DNA of 48,694 bases from Succinivibrio dextrinosolvens DSM 3072 (GCF_900167015.1 NZ_FUXX01000016.1:1-48694); one strand, 5' to 3'. Shown: positions 16,221 through 26,338, counted from the first letter of the stretch. Translations and numbers: made by a program. The notes: generated by a model not told the origin, from the sequence alone.

Positions 16221-17249
16221 CTAATCGCTCACCCTTGAATAATGACTTTCATCATGAACATCTCTGGTGATTCTGTCCTTATACATATATGACTGGGCTG
16301 GATAAACAACTGATGACTTTCCTGATGCACCAAGTGAAGATTTATTCTTTTCGTACATGTAACGCTCATAATTGCCGGTTGAGGTTCCTGGAACTTTCGC
16401 TCCCTCAACATAGTATTTAGCATTAAAGTCTTTCTTATCAGACATATAGTAGTTGTTTATAAATTCCTCTTCCTTTCTCTTCTTAACAATTTTTTCCTGT
16501 TCTGGAGTTAATGTTGAGTGATAGGAATAGGATGATACTCTTACACTGGTTACAGTATCTGTAACACCGCCTCCATTGGCCACCTTCTTTCCATTTTCAT
16601 GAAGATAATACTGATATGAAAGAGCTCCATTTATAGAACAGTTTTTCTCGCCTGTTCTATAGCAGTAAGGAAGTCTCTCGTAAGGAATAAATCCGGTTGA
16701 AGACCCTACGACGGTTGAATTTGACATATTAATGATACGTCCGACAACAACAATACCTTTTTCATTACGAGTAATTGTTCCTGCCAGAATGTGTCTAACC
16801 ATAGCCTGGCGGGCTACCTTCTTCCAGTTTCTTGAGAATACAAACTCACCGTCTTTTGTTATTGAAATAGATCCTGTCAGTTTATACTCGAAGACCTGAA
16901 TACCTCTGCGGTCAAGTTCATGAACAAACATTTCCGCCATTGATCTACCAAGATAACCAGCATTCTCATAAGTATCAGTATCAACAAAAGAGGTTACTGC
17001 AACCTTAGGGATTGTCACTTTTTTGACTGGACCATTTCCATTTGCAGAATCAATTGCTTTAAGATCAGCAATCATTGTGGCATATAAAGTATCAGCCATC
17101 TCAGAGACTGTTTTGCTGATTTCCATGCCTTTTTGCTCATATACTGGAGGCTGAGGGGAATCTTTGCCACCATGGGCAGGATTTGCCGTACAGCCAGAAA
17201 TTGCAATCAATGATGCAATACTTAGCATTTTTAAAAACATTCTCTCCAT
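16221..17249 (-). CDS. flgO: flagellar outer-membrane lipoprotein FlgO
   Basis: FlgO is an outer-membrane lipoprotein associated with the flagellar H-ring of polar flagellates. The 342-residue protein begins with a lipoprotein signal ending in AISGC (Cys20). The FlgO domain follows: VAVTSFVDTDTYENAGYLGR, MAEMFVHELDRRGIQVFEYK and ILAGTITRNEKGIVVVGRI. The C-terminal 130 residues are polar and unusual, with KKRKEEEFINNYYMSDK. An AAGAAGG ribosome binding site supports the start. It is first in flgO-flgP-flgN and diverges from flgT, with a sigma54-type promoter between them. Confidence 0.9.
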   Translation of the reverse strand: MERMFLKMLSIASLIAISGCTANPAHGGKDSPQPPVYEQKGMEISKTVSEMADTLYATMIADLKAIDSANGNGPVKKVTIPKVAVTSFVDTDTYENAGYLGRSMAEMFVHELDRRGIQVFEYKLTGSISITKDGEFVFSRNWKKVARQAMVRHILAGTITRNEKGIVVVGRIINMSNSTVVGSSTGFIPYERLPYCYRTGEKNCSINGALSYQYYLHENGKKVANGGGVTDTVTSVRVSSYSYHSTLTPEQEKIVKKRKEEEFINNYYMSDKKDFNAKYYVEGAKVPGTSTGNYERYMYEKNKSSLGASGKSSVVYPAQSYMYKDRITRDVHDESHYSRVSD

Positions 17250-17330
17250 CCTGACCTTCTTTTGTACGTATAATCAATGTATTACTGTTACAGAGAAGAT
17301 TCGTTACAAAAATAACGATTTCTCAAATCT

Positions 17331-17346
17331 TGGTCTAAATAATGCA
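17331..17346 (+). promoter_or_regulatory. possible sigma54 promoter of flgT
   Basis: TGGTCT-N5-ATGCA keeps the GG-N10-GC spacing but departs from consensus in the -24 element (TGGTCT for TGGCAC). It lies 43 bases before the flgT start. Its last four bases overlap the minus-strand element for flgO. Confidence 0.45.
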
Positions 17347-17358
17347 ATTTCAATGCCA
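17343..17358 (-). promoter_or_regulatory. sigma54 promoter of flgOPN
   Basis: The minus strand reads TGGCATT-N4-TTGCA with GG-N10-GC spacing, a near-consensus site. It lies about 94 bases before the flgO start. It shares TGCA (17343-17346) with the divergent flgT element. Confidence 0.78.
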
Positions 17359-17388
17359 TATGACAAAAATCAATCATCTGGGGTTTTT

Positions 17389-18546
17389 ATGAAATTTTCA
17401 AAAATTGCAAAAGTGTCTGTCACTTTATTTTTAGCCTCACTATCGTTTCAGACTAATGCCAGCTGGCAGGTTGCAACAGGTATAGGCCCAAACCGTGAAG
17501 ATGCCGTAAATGATGCTATTCATAATCTTCTGATGCAGACAGGAGCGGATATAAGATTAGAACAGACATATAAAAGTGGCATTCTAAGCGGAAATTCGTA
17601 CGGACCAGGATCTGGCAATATAATCAAAAAAATTGTCATACTTGAAAGTCAGAGCACTCTAAACAGAACAACTGTAAAAATAAAGGCTTTTATCGATGAC
17701 AAAAAAGCAAAAGTTAAGTGCACCGGTTCAACAGTCAACAAATCAATTCTGCCTTTATCCTTTAAATATGCGGATTCTCAGTCTTTCCAGGGAGCTTTAG
17801 GTATTGAGGATGTAAACAAGGAACTGGATAAGATGCTCTATGATCAGCTCACGAATTCAGCAACCTTCAATACAAGACCTGTGTTAAGACTTAATGTAAT
17901 CAATGACAATGGAAAGAATGTACCAAACAAGACTAAACTGGATAATCTCAAGGCAATTTCCACTCAGTATGGAAGTCAGTATATTATTACAGGAACCATC
18001 AATTCTCTAAGCAAATCCAAGGTTGGAAATAATGTCATAACCAATATGCTGTTCATTCCAACAAGAACCATTGATTTTGATGTTGAAGTTTTTGATGCCA
18101 TTAACCAGCAGATAATCTTCCATAAAAACTACTCGGGAGAAACTGATTGGCCTTTTGATTCCAACGAATTCATTGATCTTCGTTCAGACAGATTCAGAGG
18201 TTCAGATTATGGACAGAGACTATATGATCTGACATCCAGTGCAGCAAAGGATCTGGTCAGAGAACTGCAGTGTGCTCCTGTTTCTGCACGAGTTATAGAT
18301 ACAAAGGGTGATGATATTATCATCAACATGGGAAGAGATAATGGAATTACAAAGGACATGAAGTTCTCTTTAGCTCAGTCCTCAAATATGATTAGTTCAG
18401 TTGGAACTGAATATGAAATACACGAGGATGCAAAGGGATTATACAAAGTTACAGCAGTCTATCCTCATTCGGCAAAACTAAAGCCAGTGGACCTTCAGAA
18501 CAATACATTGAATGTAGATGTTGACGATATAGTAAATTTAGAGTAG
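17389..18546 (+). CDS. flgT: flagellar H-ring protein FlgT
   Basis: FlgT forms the H-ring, which surrounds the L and P rings and helps hold the sodium-motor ring. I choose the ATG at 17389 (385 aa): a GGGG stretch lies just upstream, and a signal peptide (MKFSKIAKVSVTLFLASLSF to NAS) follows. Upstream in-frame codons would run through the promoter region. The N-terminal domain shows TGIGPNREDAVNDAIHNLLM. The middle domain includes QYGSQYIITGTINSLSKS, and the C-terminal domain includes INMGRDNGITKDMKFSL, typical of the family. It is transcribed away from flgO. Confidence 0.9.
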   Translation: MKFSKIAKVSVTLFLASLSFQTNASWQVATGIGPNREDAVNDAIHNLLMQTGADIRLEQTYKSGILSGNSYGPGSGNIIKKIVILESQSTLNRTTVKIKAFIDDKKAKVKCTGSTVNKSILPLSFKYADSQSFQGALGIEDVNKELDKMLYDQLTNSATFNTRPVLRLNVINDNGKNVPNKTKLDNLKAISTQYGSQYIITGTINSLSKSKVGNNVITNMLFIPTRTIDFDVEVFDAINQQIIFHKNYSGETDWPFDSNEFIDLRSDRFRGSDYGQRLYDLTSSAAKDLVRELQCAPVSARVIDTKGDDIIINMGRDNGITKDMKFSLAQSSNMISSVGTEYEIHEDAKGLYKVTAVYPHSAKLKPVDLQNNTLNVDVDDIVNLE

Positions 18547-18558
18547 CTCTGTTGCTAA

Positions 18559-18612
18559 TTTATGGTAGATTATTTTCCATGATTAATTTTTCGGAATATT
18601 ATCTACCATAAA
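18559..18612. repeat. 20-bp imperfect inverted repeat after flgT
   Basis: The arms 18559-18578 and 18593-18612 share TTTATGGTAGAT exactly and continue with two mismatches for 20 bases, around a loop of about 14. It lies 13 bases after the flgT stop and overlaps the end of the adenylation-domain remnant. It may fold in the flgT message, but there is no clean T-run. Confidence 0.65.
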
Positions 18613-18810
18613 TGCTCCTAAGGTATTTCTTGCAAACAGCATAACCAGAGATCTTGATTCTACACGGGAACATAATTCTCTTTCATATGACAAAAGATCT
18701 CCATAGGAAAGATTATTGCCTTTGTCATCTATAACAGCTGTATTTGATGAATACCTTTCAAGATCCCACATAAAAGACCAAAACCATTTAAAATTCAAAT
18801 AAAAAAACAT
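18583..18810 (-). pseudogene. N-terminal remnant of an adenylate-forming enzyme
   Basis: The 75-codon ORF contains WDLERYSSNTAVIDDKGNNL and LSYGDLLSYERELCSRV, which resemble the first 60 or so residues of AMP-binding ligases (compare LCLVDDYGSVTYKEYADLI in the intact ligase at 29623-31101). An intact enzyme needs about 500 residues; here the reading stops inside the inverted repeat at 18583 with no downstream A3 motif. I take it as a decayed gene fragment beside a tRNA gene, possibly left by recombination. A small functional protein is less likely. Confidence 0.55.
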
Positions 18811-18829
18811 TCTTAAACAAAATATACTG

Positions 18830-18835
18830 TATAAT
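18830..18835 (+). promoter_or_regulatory. -10 box of the tRNA-Arg gene
   Basis: A perfect TATAAT preceded by TG lies 20 bases before the tRNA. No convincing -35 box is at the expected distance. Confidence 0.45.
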
Positions 18836-18855
18836 GTTCAGATGTTTATGATGCT

Positions 18856-18932
18856 GTCCCTGTAGCTCAGTTGGATAGAGCGTTCGCCTCCTAAGCGAAA
18901 GGTCGGCGGTTCAATTCCGCCCAGAGACGCCA
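18856..18932 (+). tRNA. tRNA-Arg (anticodon CCU)
   Basis: The 77 bases fold as a full tRNA with encoded CCA at 18930-18932. The D-arm region reads TAGCTCAGTTGGATAGAGC. The anticodon arm GTTCGCCTCCTAAGCGAAAG carries CCT, which reads AGG. The T-arm is GGCGG-TTCAATT-CCGCC. In the acceptor stem position 4 (C) faces 69 (A), a mismatch; the other six pairs are normal. It lies 4 bases from the stop of the convergent iclR-type gene. Confidence 0.92.
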
Positions 18933-18936
18933 TAAA

Positions 18937-19698
18937 TCAAAGCATAAGTCCCGATGAAATCGAAATCGAGCTTCTCTTCATTAAATCAATGATTGAAGGC
19001 AGTTTTGCAGTTGTAAAATTATTGATTGTGCCAACCACAGATATCGCTCCTATTAAATGATTGTCCAAATCGAAAATCGGCACAGCTATGCATCTGAGTT
19101 CTAAACCGACCTCGGCATTATCAAATGCATATCCTCTGTTACGAATCTGGGCAAGCTCCTTACGTAAAGCCTCTGGACTGGTAATTGAGTTAGCTGTAGC
19201 AGGAGTATAATCAAGGGTTGTAACAATTCGCTCTCTGAGCATGCTGTCCTGATAAGCCAGAAGACATTTTCCCAAAGCAGAATGCACTAGAGAAACCTCA
19301 GCACCTTCACGAGAAAGAATTCTCATACCTGATTTTGAACTGGTGCGTTTTAGGACATAGTAGGCCTTGTCATCGTCCATAATTCCAAAATGAACAGCAA
19401 GACAGTCGACAGAAGAAATCAGCTTATCAAGATAAGGAGAAATCATCTCCTTAAGATCAAGAGAGTCAGAAGCGGAATTACCTAAAGATACCAGTTTCAT
19501 CCACAACTGCACAGTCTTGTCAGAGTTCTGCCTTAACAGGCGAAGTTTAACCATATCATCAACCAAAACGTAAACAGAGCTTCTTGGCAGCCCTGTTATC
19601 GAAATAAGCTCTGATATAGTACAGCGATGATGTTTTTGTAGGACCTCAAGAATATTAAGAGCTCTTTCCAGAGCTGGAACTCTAATTTTTGAGGCCAT
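18937..19698 (-). CDS. IclR-family transcriptional regulator
   Basis: The 253-residue protein has the IclR plan: an N-terminal winged helix-turn-helix (ALERALNILEVLQKHH, then TISELISITGLPRSSVYVLV) and a C-terminal effector domain with LVHSALGKCLLAY, RNRGYAFDNAEVGLELRCIA and VPIFDLDNHLIGAISVVGT. IclR proteins mostly control carbon catabolism genes by binding small acids. No catabolic operon is adjacent, so its target and ligand are unknown. It lies 75 bases downstream of flrC on the same strand and ends next to the tRNA. Confidence 0.9.
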   Translation of the reverse strand: MASKIRVPALERALNILEVLQKHHRCTISELISITGLPRSSVYVLVDDMVKLRLLRQNSDKTVQLWMKLVSLGNSASDSLDLKEMISPYLDKLISSVDCLAVHFGIMDDDKAYYVLKRTSSKSGMRILSREGAEVSLVHSALGKCLLAYQDSMLRERIVTTLDYTPATANSITSPEALRKELAQIRNRGYAFDNAEVGLELRCIAVPIFDLDNHLIGAISVVGTINNFTTAKLPSIIDLMKRSSISISSGLML

Positions 19699-19773
19699 AA
19701 AAAAACTCCTTTGATTCTGCTTTAAGAAAAAATACTTTATGCTAGTCCATAATGCTTAAGAAAAGTACTCCAA

Positions 19774-21198
19774 CTAGCCAGGAATAATCATTCCCATTTC
19801 TCTCATTTTAGCTATTTTATATCTTAAAGTACGAGGAGAAATGCCTAATTTTTCTGAAACTTCCTGTCTTGAGCCTCTGAACTCAATTAAGGCATCTAAA
19901 ATAATCTGATATTCCTGCTGCTTTAATTCGCCACCAAGATCCTGAGGAATCTTCTGATTTCTAACTGCATCGTCAGATACACCTGAAGGCTTTTGAACCT
20001 GCTGCTCGAGATCAAGAGTAGGAGAAATCCCCTCAATATTTAAAGACTGAGTAAGCAAAGCCTCTTCAAGAGAATTCTCGTCAAGAATGATACAGCCCGC
20101 ATCGATTTTACCACCTGAGGCAAGAATCAAAGCTCGCTGCATTACATTATCAAGCTCTCTGACGTTTCCTGGCCAGGCATATGATAAAAGTTTTTTCTGA
20201 GCATCTTCAGTAAGCTCAGGAATTGAAATAGATGCCTCTGATGCATGCTTTGACAGTACAGATTTTGCAATTGGAATAATATCCAAAGGTCTCTTGGATA
20301 AAGGAAGCCATCTTAATGGGAAAACATTTAATCTGTAATACAGATCTTCTCTAAATTTCTTTTCAGCAACCGCCTGCTTTAAATCTCTGTTTGAAGTTGC
20401 AATAACTCTGACATCAAGAGAAATAGTTTTTCTTGAACCGAGTCTTTCGACTTCTTTTTCCTGCAGAACTCGTAATAACTTGGCCTGAAGAGATAAATCC
20501 ATTTCTGTTATCTCATCTAACAGAATAGTTCCTCCCTGAGCCTGTTCAAACTTACCTGGACAAGCCTGAACTGCGCCTGTAAATGCGCCCTTTTCATATC
20601 CAAATAAAGTTGATTCAAGCATAGTGTCAGGAATCGCAGCACAGTTAATAGCAACAAATGGGCCTGAAGCACGAGCAGACTTATCGTGAATATATCTAGA
20701 TAAAACCTCTTTACCAGAACCAGATGGACCGGTAATCATTACTGTTGCATCTGTGGATGCCACCTTAAGAGCAAGTGCTAAAAGCTCAGCTGTACTTGGG
20801 TCTGCAAATACAGGCTCACCGCTTACAATCTTGCTCACAGGAACATAGCGAGAAACCTGATTTAATAATACCTCAGGAGCAAATGGCTTTGAAAGGTAAT
20901 CAATCGCACCATCGCGCATTGCCCTAACTGCACCGTTGATATTCGCATAGGCAGTCATCAGAAGAACAGGAAGCTGTGGGTATTTTTCATGAATGGTATT
21001 AAGAAGGGTATGACCATCCATTCCGCCCATCTGGATATCTGAGATAACCATATCTATTCTGTTCTTAGAAAGCACCTCAAGAGCGGCTTCACCACTTGAG
21101 GCCTCAAGACAGACATAACCTGTTAGCATTAATGTATCGACGATAGCTTCTCTAAGTTCGCTATCGTCGTCAACAATTAGAATCTGGCTATTACTCAT
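19774..21198 (-). CDS. flrC: sigma54-dependent flagellar response regulator FlrC
   Basis: FlrC activates class III sigma54 flagellar promoters after phosphorylation by FlrB. The 474-residue protein has a receiver domain with Asp54 (VISDIQM), a central AAA+ domain with GPSGSGKE, the sigma54 loop GAFTGA, GGTILLDEITEM and ATSNRDLKQ, and a C-terminal Fis-type helix-turn-helix (RQEVSEKLGISPRTLRYKI). It follows flrB by 15 bases. The many sigma54-type promoters in this window fit it as their activator. An NtrC-type regulator for another process is unlikely given the context. Confidence 0.92.
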   Translation of the reverse strand: MSNSQILIVDDDSELREAIVDTLMLTGYVCLEASSGEAALEVLSKNRIDMVISDIQMGGMDGHTLLNTIHEKYPQLPVLLMTAYANINGAVRAMRDGAIDYLSKPFAPEVLLNQVSRYVPVSKIVSGEPVFADPSTAELLALALKVASTDATVMITGPSGSGKEVLSRYIHDKSARASGPFVAINCAAIPDTMLESTLFGYEKGAFTGAVQACPGKFEQAQGGTILLDEITEMDLSLQAKLLRVLQEKEVERLGSRKTISLDVRVIATSNRDLKQAVAEKKFREDLYYRLNVFPLRWLPLSKRPLDIIPIAKSVLSKHASEASISIPELTEDAQKKLLSYAWPGNVRELDNVMQRALILASGGKIDAGCIILDENSLEEALLTQSLNIEGISPTLDLEQQVQKPSGVSDDAVRNQKIPQDLGGELKQQEYQIILDALIEFRGSRQEVSEKLGISPRTLRYKIAKMREMGMIIPG

Positions 21199-21213
21199 TT
21201 AAAAATCCTTAAT

Positions 21214-22239
21214 TCAGGCAACATTATCGGCTGACCTCATACTTTCTGTCGGCTCTAATGTACCTTCGTATTTTGGAATTATCATTGAAAAAACAGTTTC
21301 TTTTTCATCTGATAACAGTTGTAGACGTCCCTGATGAACTTTTGCCACAGCAGCAACTACAGCCAAACCAAGACCGGTTCCATTGCTCTTTGTGGTAAAA
21401 AATGGCTCAAAAATCTTTCTCTGAACATTCAAAGGAATCATTGGACCATCGTTTTTTACACTGATTACAATATTTTTTTCATCAGCTTCCAGCTTTATAT
21501 TAACTTTTTTTGCACCTGCTTCAATGGCATTTGTCACTAAATTTGTAATTGCTCCGTTTAATGCAGTTACATTACCCAGAATGATCATTGGACGAGGACC
21601 GATATCTGTAGTTAATTCTGCCCCATGCTTTTCAACAAGTGAAACAACACTGCTTGAGACATCTTCTACAATATCAACCGCATCCAGGGACTTAACTGAT
21701 TGCTCTCCAGATCTTGCATACATAAGAATATCGCTAACCTGTGATTCAAGAGCCTGAAGTCTAGACATAAGCTTCTTCTGGAATATACCTCGTGAAGCAG
21801 GAGGCAGTTTTGCGTTACCCAGATTTGCGGCATACAGTATTGCGGCAGAAAGAGGAGTTCTAATCTGATGAGCCAGTGAAGCCGCCATTTTTCCTAGAGA
21901 AGATAATCTCTCCATATGATTTAGCTTATCTGTAAGCTCTCTGGTTGCAGTCTGATCTGTCATCTGAACCAGCTGACCATGAGATAAAGGCTTTGTAGAA
22001 ACCTGCAGTCTTTTACCGTTTTTAGTCGAAATTTCCTGACCATCATCCTGTTGAGGGCGGAAAACTTCACCGATAACCTGATACCATTTTCTGCCGATAA
22101 GACTTTCCACGCCCAGCATATCAAGAGCTGACTGGTTAACTTTGCATACTACACCACGCTCGTCCAGTATGATTATTGCTGAAGGCTCTTTCTCAAAAAT
22201 TTCCTGATACAGTTCTGCATCACTTACGAAATTTGGCAT
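21214..22239 (-). CDS. flrB: flagellar sensor histidine kinase FlrB
   Basis: FlrB is the cytoplasmic kinase that phosphorylates FlrC. The 341-residue protein has no membrane segment. It shows a PAS domain (about residues 10-60), a dimerisation/phospho-acceptor helix with SLAHQIRTPLSAA (His124), and a HATPase domain with the N box NLVTNAIEAGA, the G1 box VKNDGP and the G2 box GTGLGLAVV. It is first in flrB-flrC and is preceded by a sigma54-type promoter at 22273-22288. flrA, often upstream of flrBC, is replaced here by purL. Confidence 0.92.
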   Translation of the reverse strand: MPNFVSDAELYQEIFEKEPSAIIILDERGVVCKVNQSALDMLGVESLIGRKWYQVIGEVFRPQQDDGQEISTKNGKRLQVSTKPLSHGQLVQMTDQTATRELTDKLNHMERLSSLGKMAASLAHQIRTPLSAAILYAANLGNAKLPPASRGIFQKKLMSRLQALESQVSDILMYARSGEQSVKSLDAVDIVEDVSSSVVSLVEKHGAELTTDIGPRPMIILGNVTALNGAITNLVTNAIEAGAKKVNIKLEADEKNIVISVKNDGPMIPLNVQRKIFEPFFTTKSNGTGLGLAVVAAVAKVHQGRLQLLSDEKETVFSMIIPKYEGTLEPTESMRSADNVA

Positions 22240-22272
22240 AAAATCTCTCCAAATTACTTTTTGGGAGAATTA

Positions 22273-22288
22273 TTCAAAATTTATGCCA
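22273..22288 (-). promoter_or_regulatory. sigma54 promoter of flrBC
   Basis: The minus strand reads TGGCATA-N4-TTGA, with GG-N10-GA spacing. The -12 GA variant is the same as at flgD. It lies 34 bases before the flrB start; in Vibrio flrBC is itself sigma54-dependent. Confidence 0.62.
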
Positions 22289-22376
22289 TTAGAATTTTAT
22301 TATTATATATCAATATGATAGTTATACTTATTCAAAGGTATGACAAATTTATGGCGAAGAAAAATGAATAATAAAA

Positions 22377-22405
22377 TGTCGCAATTGATTAACACAACTG
22401 CGACA
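22377..22405 (-). terminator. rho-independent terminator of purL
   Basis: An 11-bp stem (TGTCGCA core, one G-T pair) closes a 7-base loop and is followed on the minus strand by TTTTATTATT. It lies 40 bases after the purL stop. Confidence 0.85.
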
Positions 22406-22444
22406 CTTTAAATAATTAGATAAAATCAGTCTGTTATATCTGTA

Positions 22445-25400
22445 TTAACCAACAAATACACGGGCATTTCTGAATAATCTTACCCAAGGACTATCCTCGC
22501 CCCAGTTATCTGGATGGTAAGAATTTGAAACAGTACGCATTACACGTTCTGGATGAGGCATCAGAATGGTAAAGCGACCGTCAGCATTAGTTACAGAAGT
22601 AATACCATTTGGAGAACCATTTGGATTTAGAGGGTATTCCTCAGTAACCTTACCAGCATGGTCAATATAACGAACTGCAACCTGACCTGCAGATTCTAAA
22701 GCCTGAAGATGCTTTTCATCTCTGAACTCTGCTCTACCTTCTCCGTGAGATACAACGATAGGAAGACGAGAACCTTCCATACCAGCAAATAGAACAGAAT
22801 TGGTCTTCTGAATTTCAACTTCAACAAAACGAGCCTCAAATCTTTCTGACAGATTTGTAACAAAACGAGGCCAGTTCTCTGCACCAGGAATCAGTGATGA
22901 TAATGTTGACATCATCTGACAGCCGTTACATACACCTAAGGCAAAAGTATCCTTTCTGTTGAAGAATCTAGAAAACTCTTCAGCAGCAACAGAGTTGAAC
23001 AGAATTGATTTAGCCCAGCCTTCACCAGCACCTAAAACGTCACCATATGAGAAGCCACCGCATGCAGCAAAGCCCTTGAAGTCATCAAGTTTAACCTTTC
23101 CAGTCAGAATATCTGACATATGGACATCTATACAGTTAAAGCCAGCACGATTGAATGCTGCAGCCATTTCACCATGAGAATTTACGCCCTGTTCGCGCAG
23201 AATTGCAATCTTTGGAGCAATGCCCTTGGAAATGTAAGGAGCAGCAACATCTTCGTTAATATCAAAGGTTAATTCAGCAAACAGACCTCTGTCATTTGAT
23301 TCATCCTTTGCATCAAACTCCTGTTTAGCACATTCAGGATTATCACGAAGAGACTGCATGTGATAGGTTGTTTCTGCCCAGATCTTTCTGAAGTACTGAC
23401 GTGGCTCATTGATTACATCGTTACCGTCTCTGCTGAATACGATACGATCATCATCTCTTAGAGAACCAATCTCAAAGATGCAGTTAGCAAGACCGTGACC
23501 TGAAAGAATATTCATAACAGTTTCTGCTTCTTCAGTCTTAACCTGAATAACAGCACCAATTTCCTCAGAGAACAGTACAGGTAAATCGTCTTCACCTAAA
23601 TGATCGATTCTTACAGACACACCTGTATGTCCGGCAAATGCCATCTCACATACAGTGGTGAATAGACCGCCATCAGAAATATCGTGATAAGCTAAAAGCA
23701 GATTCTTTCTATTCAGGAACTGAATTGCATCAAACAGTCCCTTCAGACGTAGTGGATGATCCAGATCTGGACACTTATCACCGAGCTGACGGTAAACCTG
23801 AGCTAAAGCAGAACCTCCAAGACGATTCTGTCTTTCACCTAAGGTTATGTAGATAAGAGTGGTTTCACCCTTGTCGGTACGTAACTGTGGAGTTAAGGTC
23901 TTTCTGATATCCTCAACACGGGCAAAAGAGGAAATAATCAGAGACATAGGAGCTGTAACTGATTTAGATTTGCCATCCTCTTCCCAGGTGGTCTTCATTG
24001 ACATGGAGTCCTTACCTACAGGAACAGTAATTCCCAGCTGAGGACAGATTTCCATACCAACAGCCTTAACAGCACTAAACAGACCAGAATCCTCACCTGG
24101 GTGACCATTTGGAGCCATCCAGTTAGCTGAAAGCTTAACACGCTTTAAATCACCGATATCTGCAGCAGCAATATTTGTAATTGCTTCAGCAACAGCAAGA
24201 CGTGCAGAGGCAGCATGATCAAGCAGAGCTACAGGAGTTCTTTCACCGACAGCACCAGCTTCACCCTGATAAGAATCATATGATGCTGCGGTTACGGCAA
24301 CATCTGCAACTGGAACCTGCCAAGGACCAACCATCTGATCTCTTGCAACTAAACCTGTAACAGAACGGTCACCAATTGTAATCAGGAAGGTTTTCTCTGC
24401 AACAGTTGGTAAACGTAGTACTCTTTCAGCTGCATCTCTAGCTGTTACACCAGAAAGATTTAACTCTGGAGAATTCTGTTTAAGAGTCTTAACGTCCTTG
24501 TGCATACGAGGAGGTTTACCTAAAAGAATATCTAAAGGTAAATCAATTGGCTTATTGCCAAAGTATGGATCCTCAAGAACAACTCTTCTCTCCTCTGTAG
24601 CCTCGCCGATCACAGCATACTGAGCTCTCTCGCGCTTACAGAAGGATTCAAATAAATCAAACTTTTCAGCAGCAACAGCTAAAACATATCTTTCCTGAGA
24701 CTCGTTACACCAGATCTGAAGAGGTGACATGCCTGGCTCATCATTTGGGATCTTTCTTAAATCAAAGCGACCGCCAACACCACCATCTGCAACCAGTTCA
24801 GGCATAGCATTTGACAAACCGCCTGCACCAACGTCATGAATAAACATGATTGGGTTGTCTTCACCAAGCTCCCAGCATGCATCGATTACTTCCTGACAGC
24901 GACGCTGCATCTCAGGATTTCCACGCTGAACAGAAGCGAAATCAAGATCCTCTGATGAAGCGCCTGAATTCATTGAAGATGCAGCTCCACCACCTAAACC
25001 GATGTTCATAGCAGGACCGCCTAAAACAATCAGTTTTGCACCAGGATCAATGTGATCCTTGATAATGTGCTCTCTGCGAATGTTACCCCATCCGCCAGCA
25101 AGCATGATTGGCTTGTGATAACCGCGAACTTCCTTACCGTTGAAGCTTGTAACTTCTTCTTCATAGGTTCTGAAATAACCGCATAGATTTGGTCGACCAA
25201 ACTCATTGTTAAAGCTTGCACCTCCTAAAGGACCATCAATCATGATCTGTAGAGCTGAAGCTAAACGATCTGGTTTACCAAAATCATGTTCCCATGGCTG
25301 AATAGCACCAGGGATTTTAAGATTTGATACGCTGAAACCACTGATGCCTGCTTTTGGTTTTGAACCAACACCAGTTGCGCCTTCATCACGAATCTCTCCA

Positions 25401-26338
25401 CCTGAACCTGTAGCAGCACCAGGGAAAGGAGAAATCGCAGTTGGGTGATTATGAGTTTCAACCTTCATTAAAATAGGCATATCTTCCTGATGATATGCCC
25501 ATTCGTGATTTGGATTTGGAAAGAATCTGCCTGCACAAGAGCCTTCCATAACAGCAGCGTTATCCTTATAGGCGGATAACACATAGTCAGGAGTTGACTC
25601 ATAAGTATTTTTAATCATGCCAAACAGAGATTTATCCTGTTTCTTGCCATCAATTTCCCATTCTGCACTGAATACCTTGTGACGGCAGTGTTCAGAGTTC
25701 ATCTGAGCAAACATGTAAAGCTCAATATCAGTAGGATCTCTGCCGATGCCTTTGAAACTCTCTAACAGATACTCCATCTCGGGCTCAGATAAGGCCAGAC
25801 CAAGCTCAACATTGGCAACTCTTAGGGCATTCATTCCCTGAGTTGTCAGAGCAACAGTCTTAAATGGTTTTGGAGTCTGTTTTTCAAATAGATTTGCAGC
25901 AGCTTCGAATGAAGGTAATACATTCTCCATCATTCTGTCGTGAATCAGAGCACTGATAACTTTCTTTTCACTTTCATCAAAAGAGCCCTGCTCTTTCTTA
26001 ATGTAGTAGGCAATACCGCGCTCAATTCTTAGAATCTTGTTTAAACCACAGTTGTGGGCAATATCAGTTGCCTTTGTAGCCCATGGGGAAATTGTGCCAA
26101 TTCTAGGAATAACAAAGAACAATTCTCCATCAGAATCTGTATCTGATTTTGAAGGACCGTAACTCAAAATCTTCTTTAATACAGAATTTTCCTCATCTGT
26201 AAGAGGTTCCTTAATATCAACTAAGTGAACAAAATGAGTATTGATTGAACTTACCTTGATGCCATCTTTTGCTAAAGATTGAATGATTTTTTCAAGTCTA
26301 AAGATAGAAACGGCTGGAGAACCTAAAATGATATCCAT
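22445..26338 (-). CDS. purL: phosphoribosylformylglycinamidine synthase PurL
   Basis: PurL converts FGAR to FGAM with glutamine and ATP in purine synthesis. The protein (1297 aa) is the long, single-chain form typical of gammaproteobacteria. An N-terminal PurS-like domain is followed by two AIRS-type domains with [35 protein letters not shown] and a second set including [18 protein letters not shown]. The C-terminal glutaminase has the nucleophile in [12 protein letters not shown] and the catalytic His/Glu in MPHPERVMR. It is a single-gene unit with its own terminator. Confidence 0.97.
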   Translation of the reverse strand: MDIILGSPAVSIFRLEKIIQSLAKDGIKVSSINTHFVHLVDIKEPLTDEENSVLKKILSYGPSKSDTDSDGELFFVIPRIGTISPWATKATDIAHNCGLNKILRIERGIAYYIKKEQGSFDESEKKVISALIHDRMMENVLPSFEAAANLFEKQTPKPFKTVALTTQGMNALRVANVELGLALSEPEMEYLLESFKGIGRDPTDIELYMFAQMNSEHCRHKVFSAEWEIDGKKQDKSLFGMIKNTYESTPDYVLSAYKDNAAVMEGSCAGRFFPNPNHEWAYHQEDMPILMKVETHNHPTAISPFPGAATGSGGEIRDEGATGVGSKPKAGISGFSVSNLKIPGAIQPWEHDFGKPDRLASALQIMIDGPLGGASFNNEFGRPNLCGYFRTYEEEVTSFNGKEVRGYHKPIMLAGGWGNIRREHIIKDHIDPGAKLIVLGGPAMNIGLGGGAASSMNSGASSEDLDFASVQRGNPEMQRRCQEVIDACWELGEDNPIMFIHDVGAGGLSNAMPELVADGGVGGRFDLRKIPNDEPGMSPLQIWCNESQERYVLAVAAEKFDLFESFCKRERAQYAVIGEATEERRVVLEDPYFGNKPIDLPLDILLGKPPRMHKDVKTLKQNSPELNLSGVTARDAAERVLRLPTVAEKTFLITIGDRSVTGLVARDQMVGPWQVPVADVAVTAASYDSYQGEAGAVGERTPVALLDHAASARLAVAEAITNIAAADIGDLKRVKLSANWMAPNGHPGEDSGLFSAVKAVGMEICPQLGITVPVGKDSMSMKTTWEEDGKSKSVTAPMSLIISSFARVEDIRKTLTPQLRTDKGETTLIYITLGERQNRLGGSALAQVYRQLGDKCPDLDHPLRLKGLFDAIQFLNRKNLLLAYHDISDGGLFTTVCEMAFAGHTGVSVRIDHLGEDDLPVLFSEEIGAVIQVKTEEAETVMNILSGHGLANCIFEIGSLRDDDRIVFSRDGNDVINEPRQYFRKIWAETTYHMQSLRDNPECAKQEFDAKDESNDRGLFAELTFDINEDVAAPYISKGIAPKIAILREQGVNSHGEMAAAFNRAGFNCIDVHMSDILTGKVKLDDFKGFAACGGFSYGDVLGAGEGWAKSILFNSVAAEEFSRFFNRKDTFALGVCNGCQMMSTLSSLIPGAENWPRFVTNLSERFEARFVEVEIQKTNSVLFAGMEGSRLPIVVSHGEGRAEFRDEKHLQALESAGQVAVRYIDHAGKVTEEYPLNPNGSPNGITSVTNADGRFTILMPHPERVMRTVSNSYHPDNWGEDSPWVRLFRNARVFVG

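Noticed and set aside
17164-17388. 75-codon N-terminal extension of flgT
   Set aside because: It overlaps flgO and the divergent promoters and would hide the signal peptide that starts at 17389.
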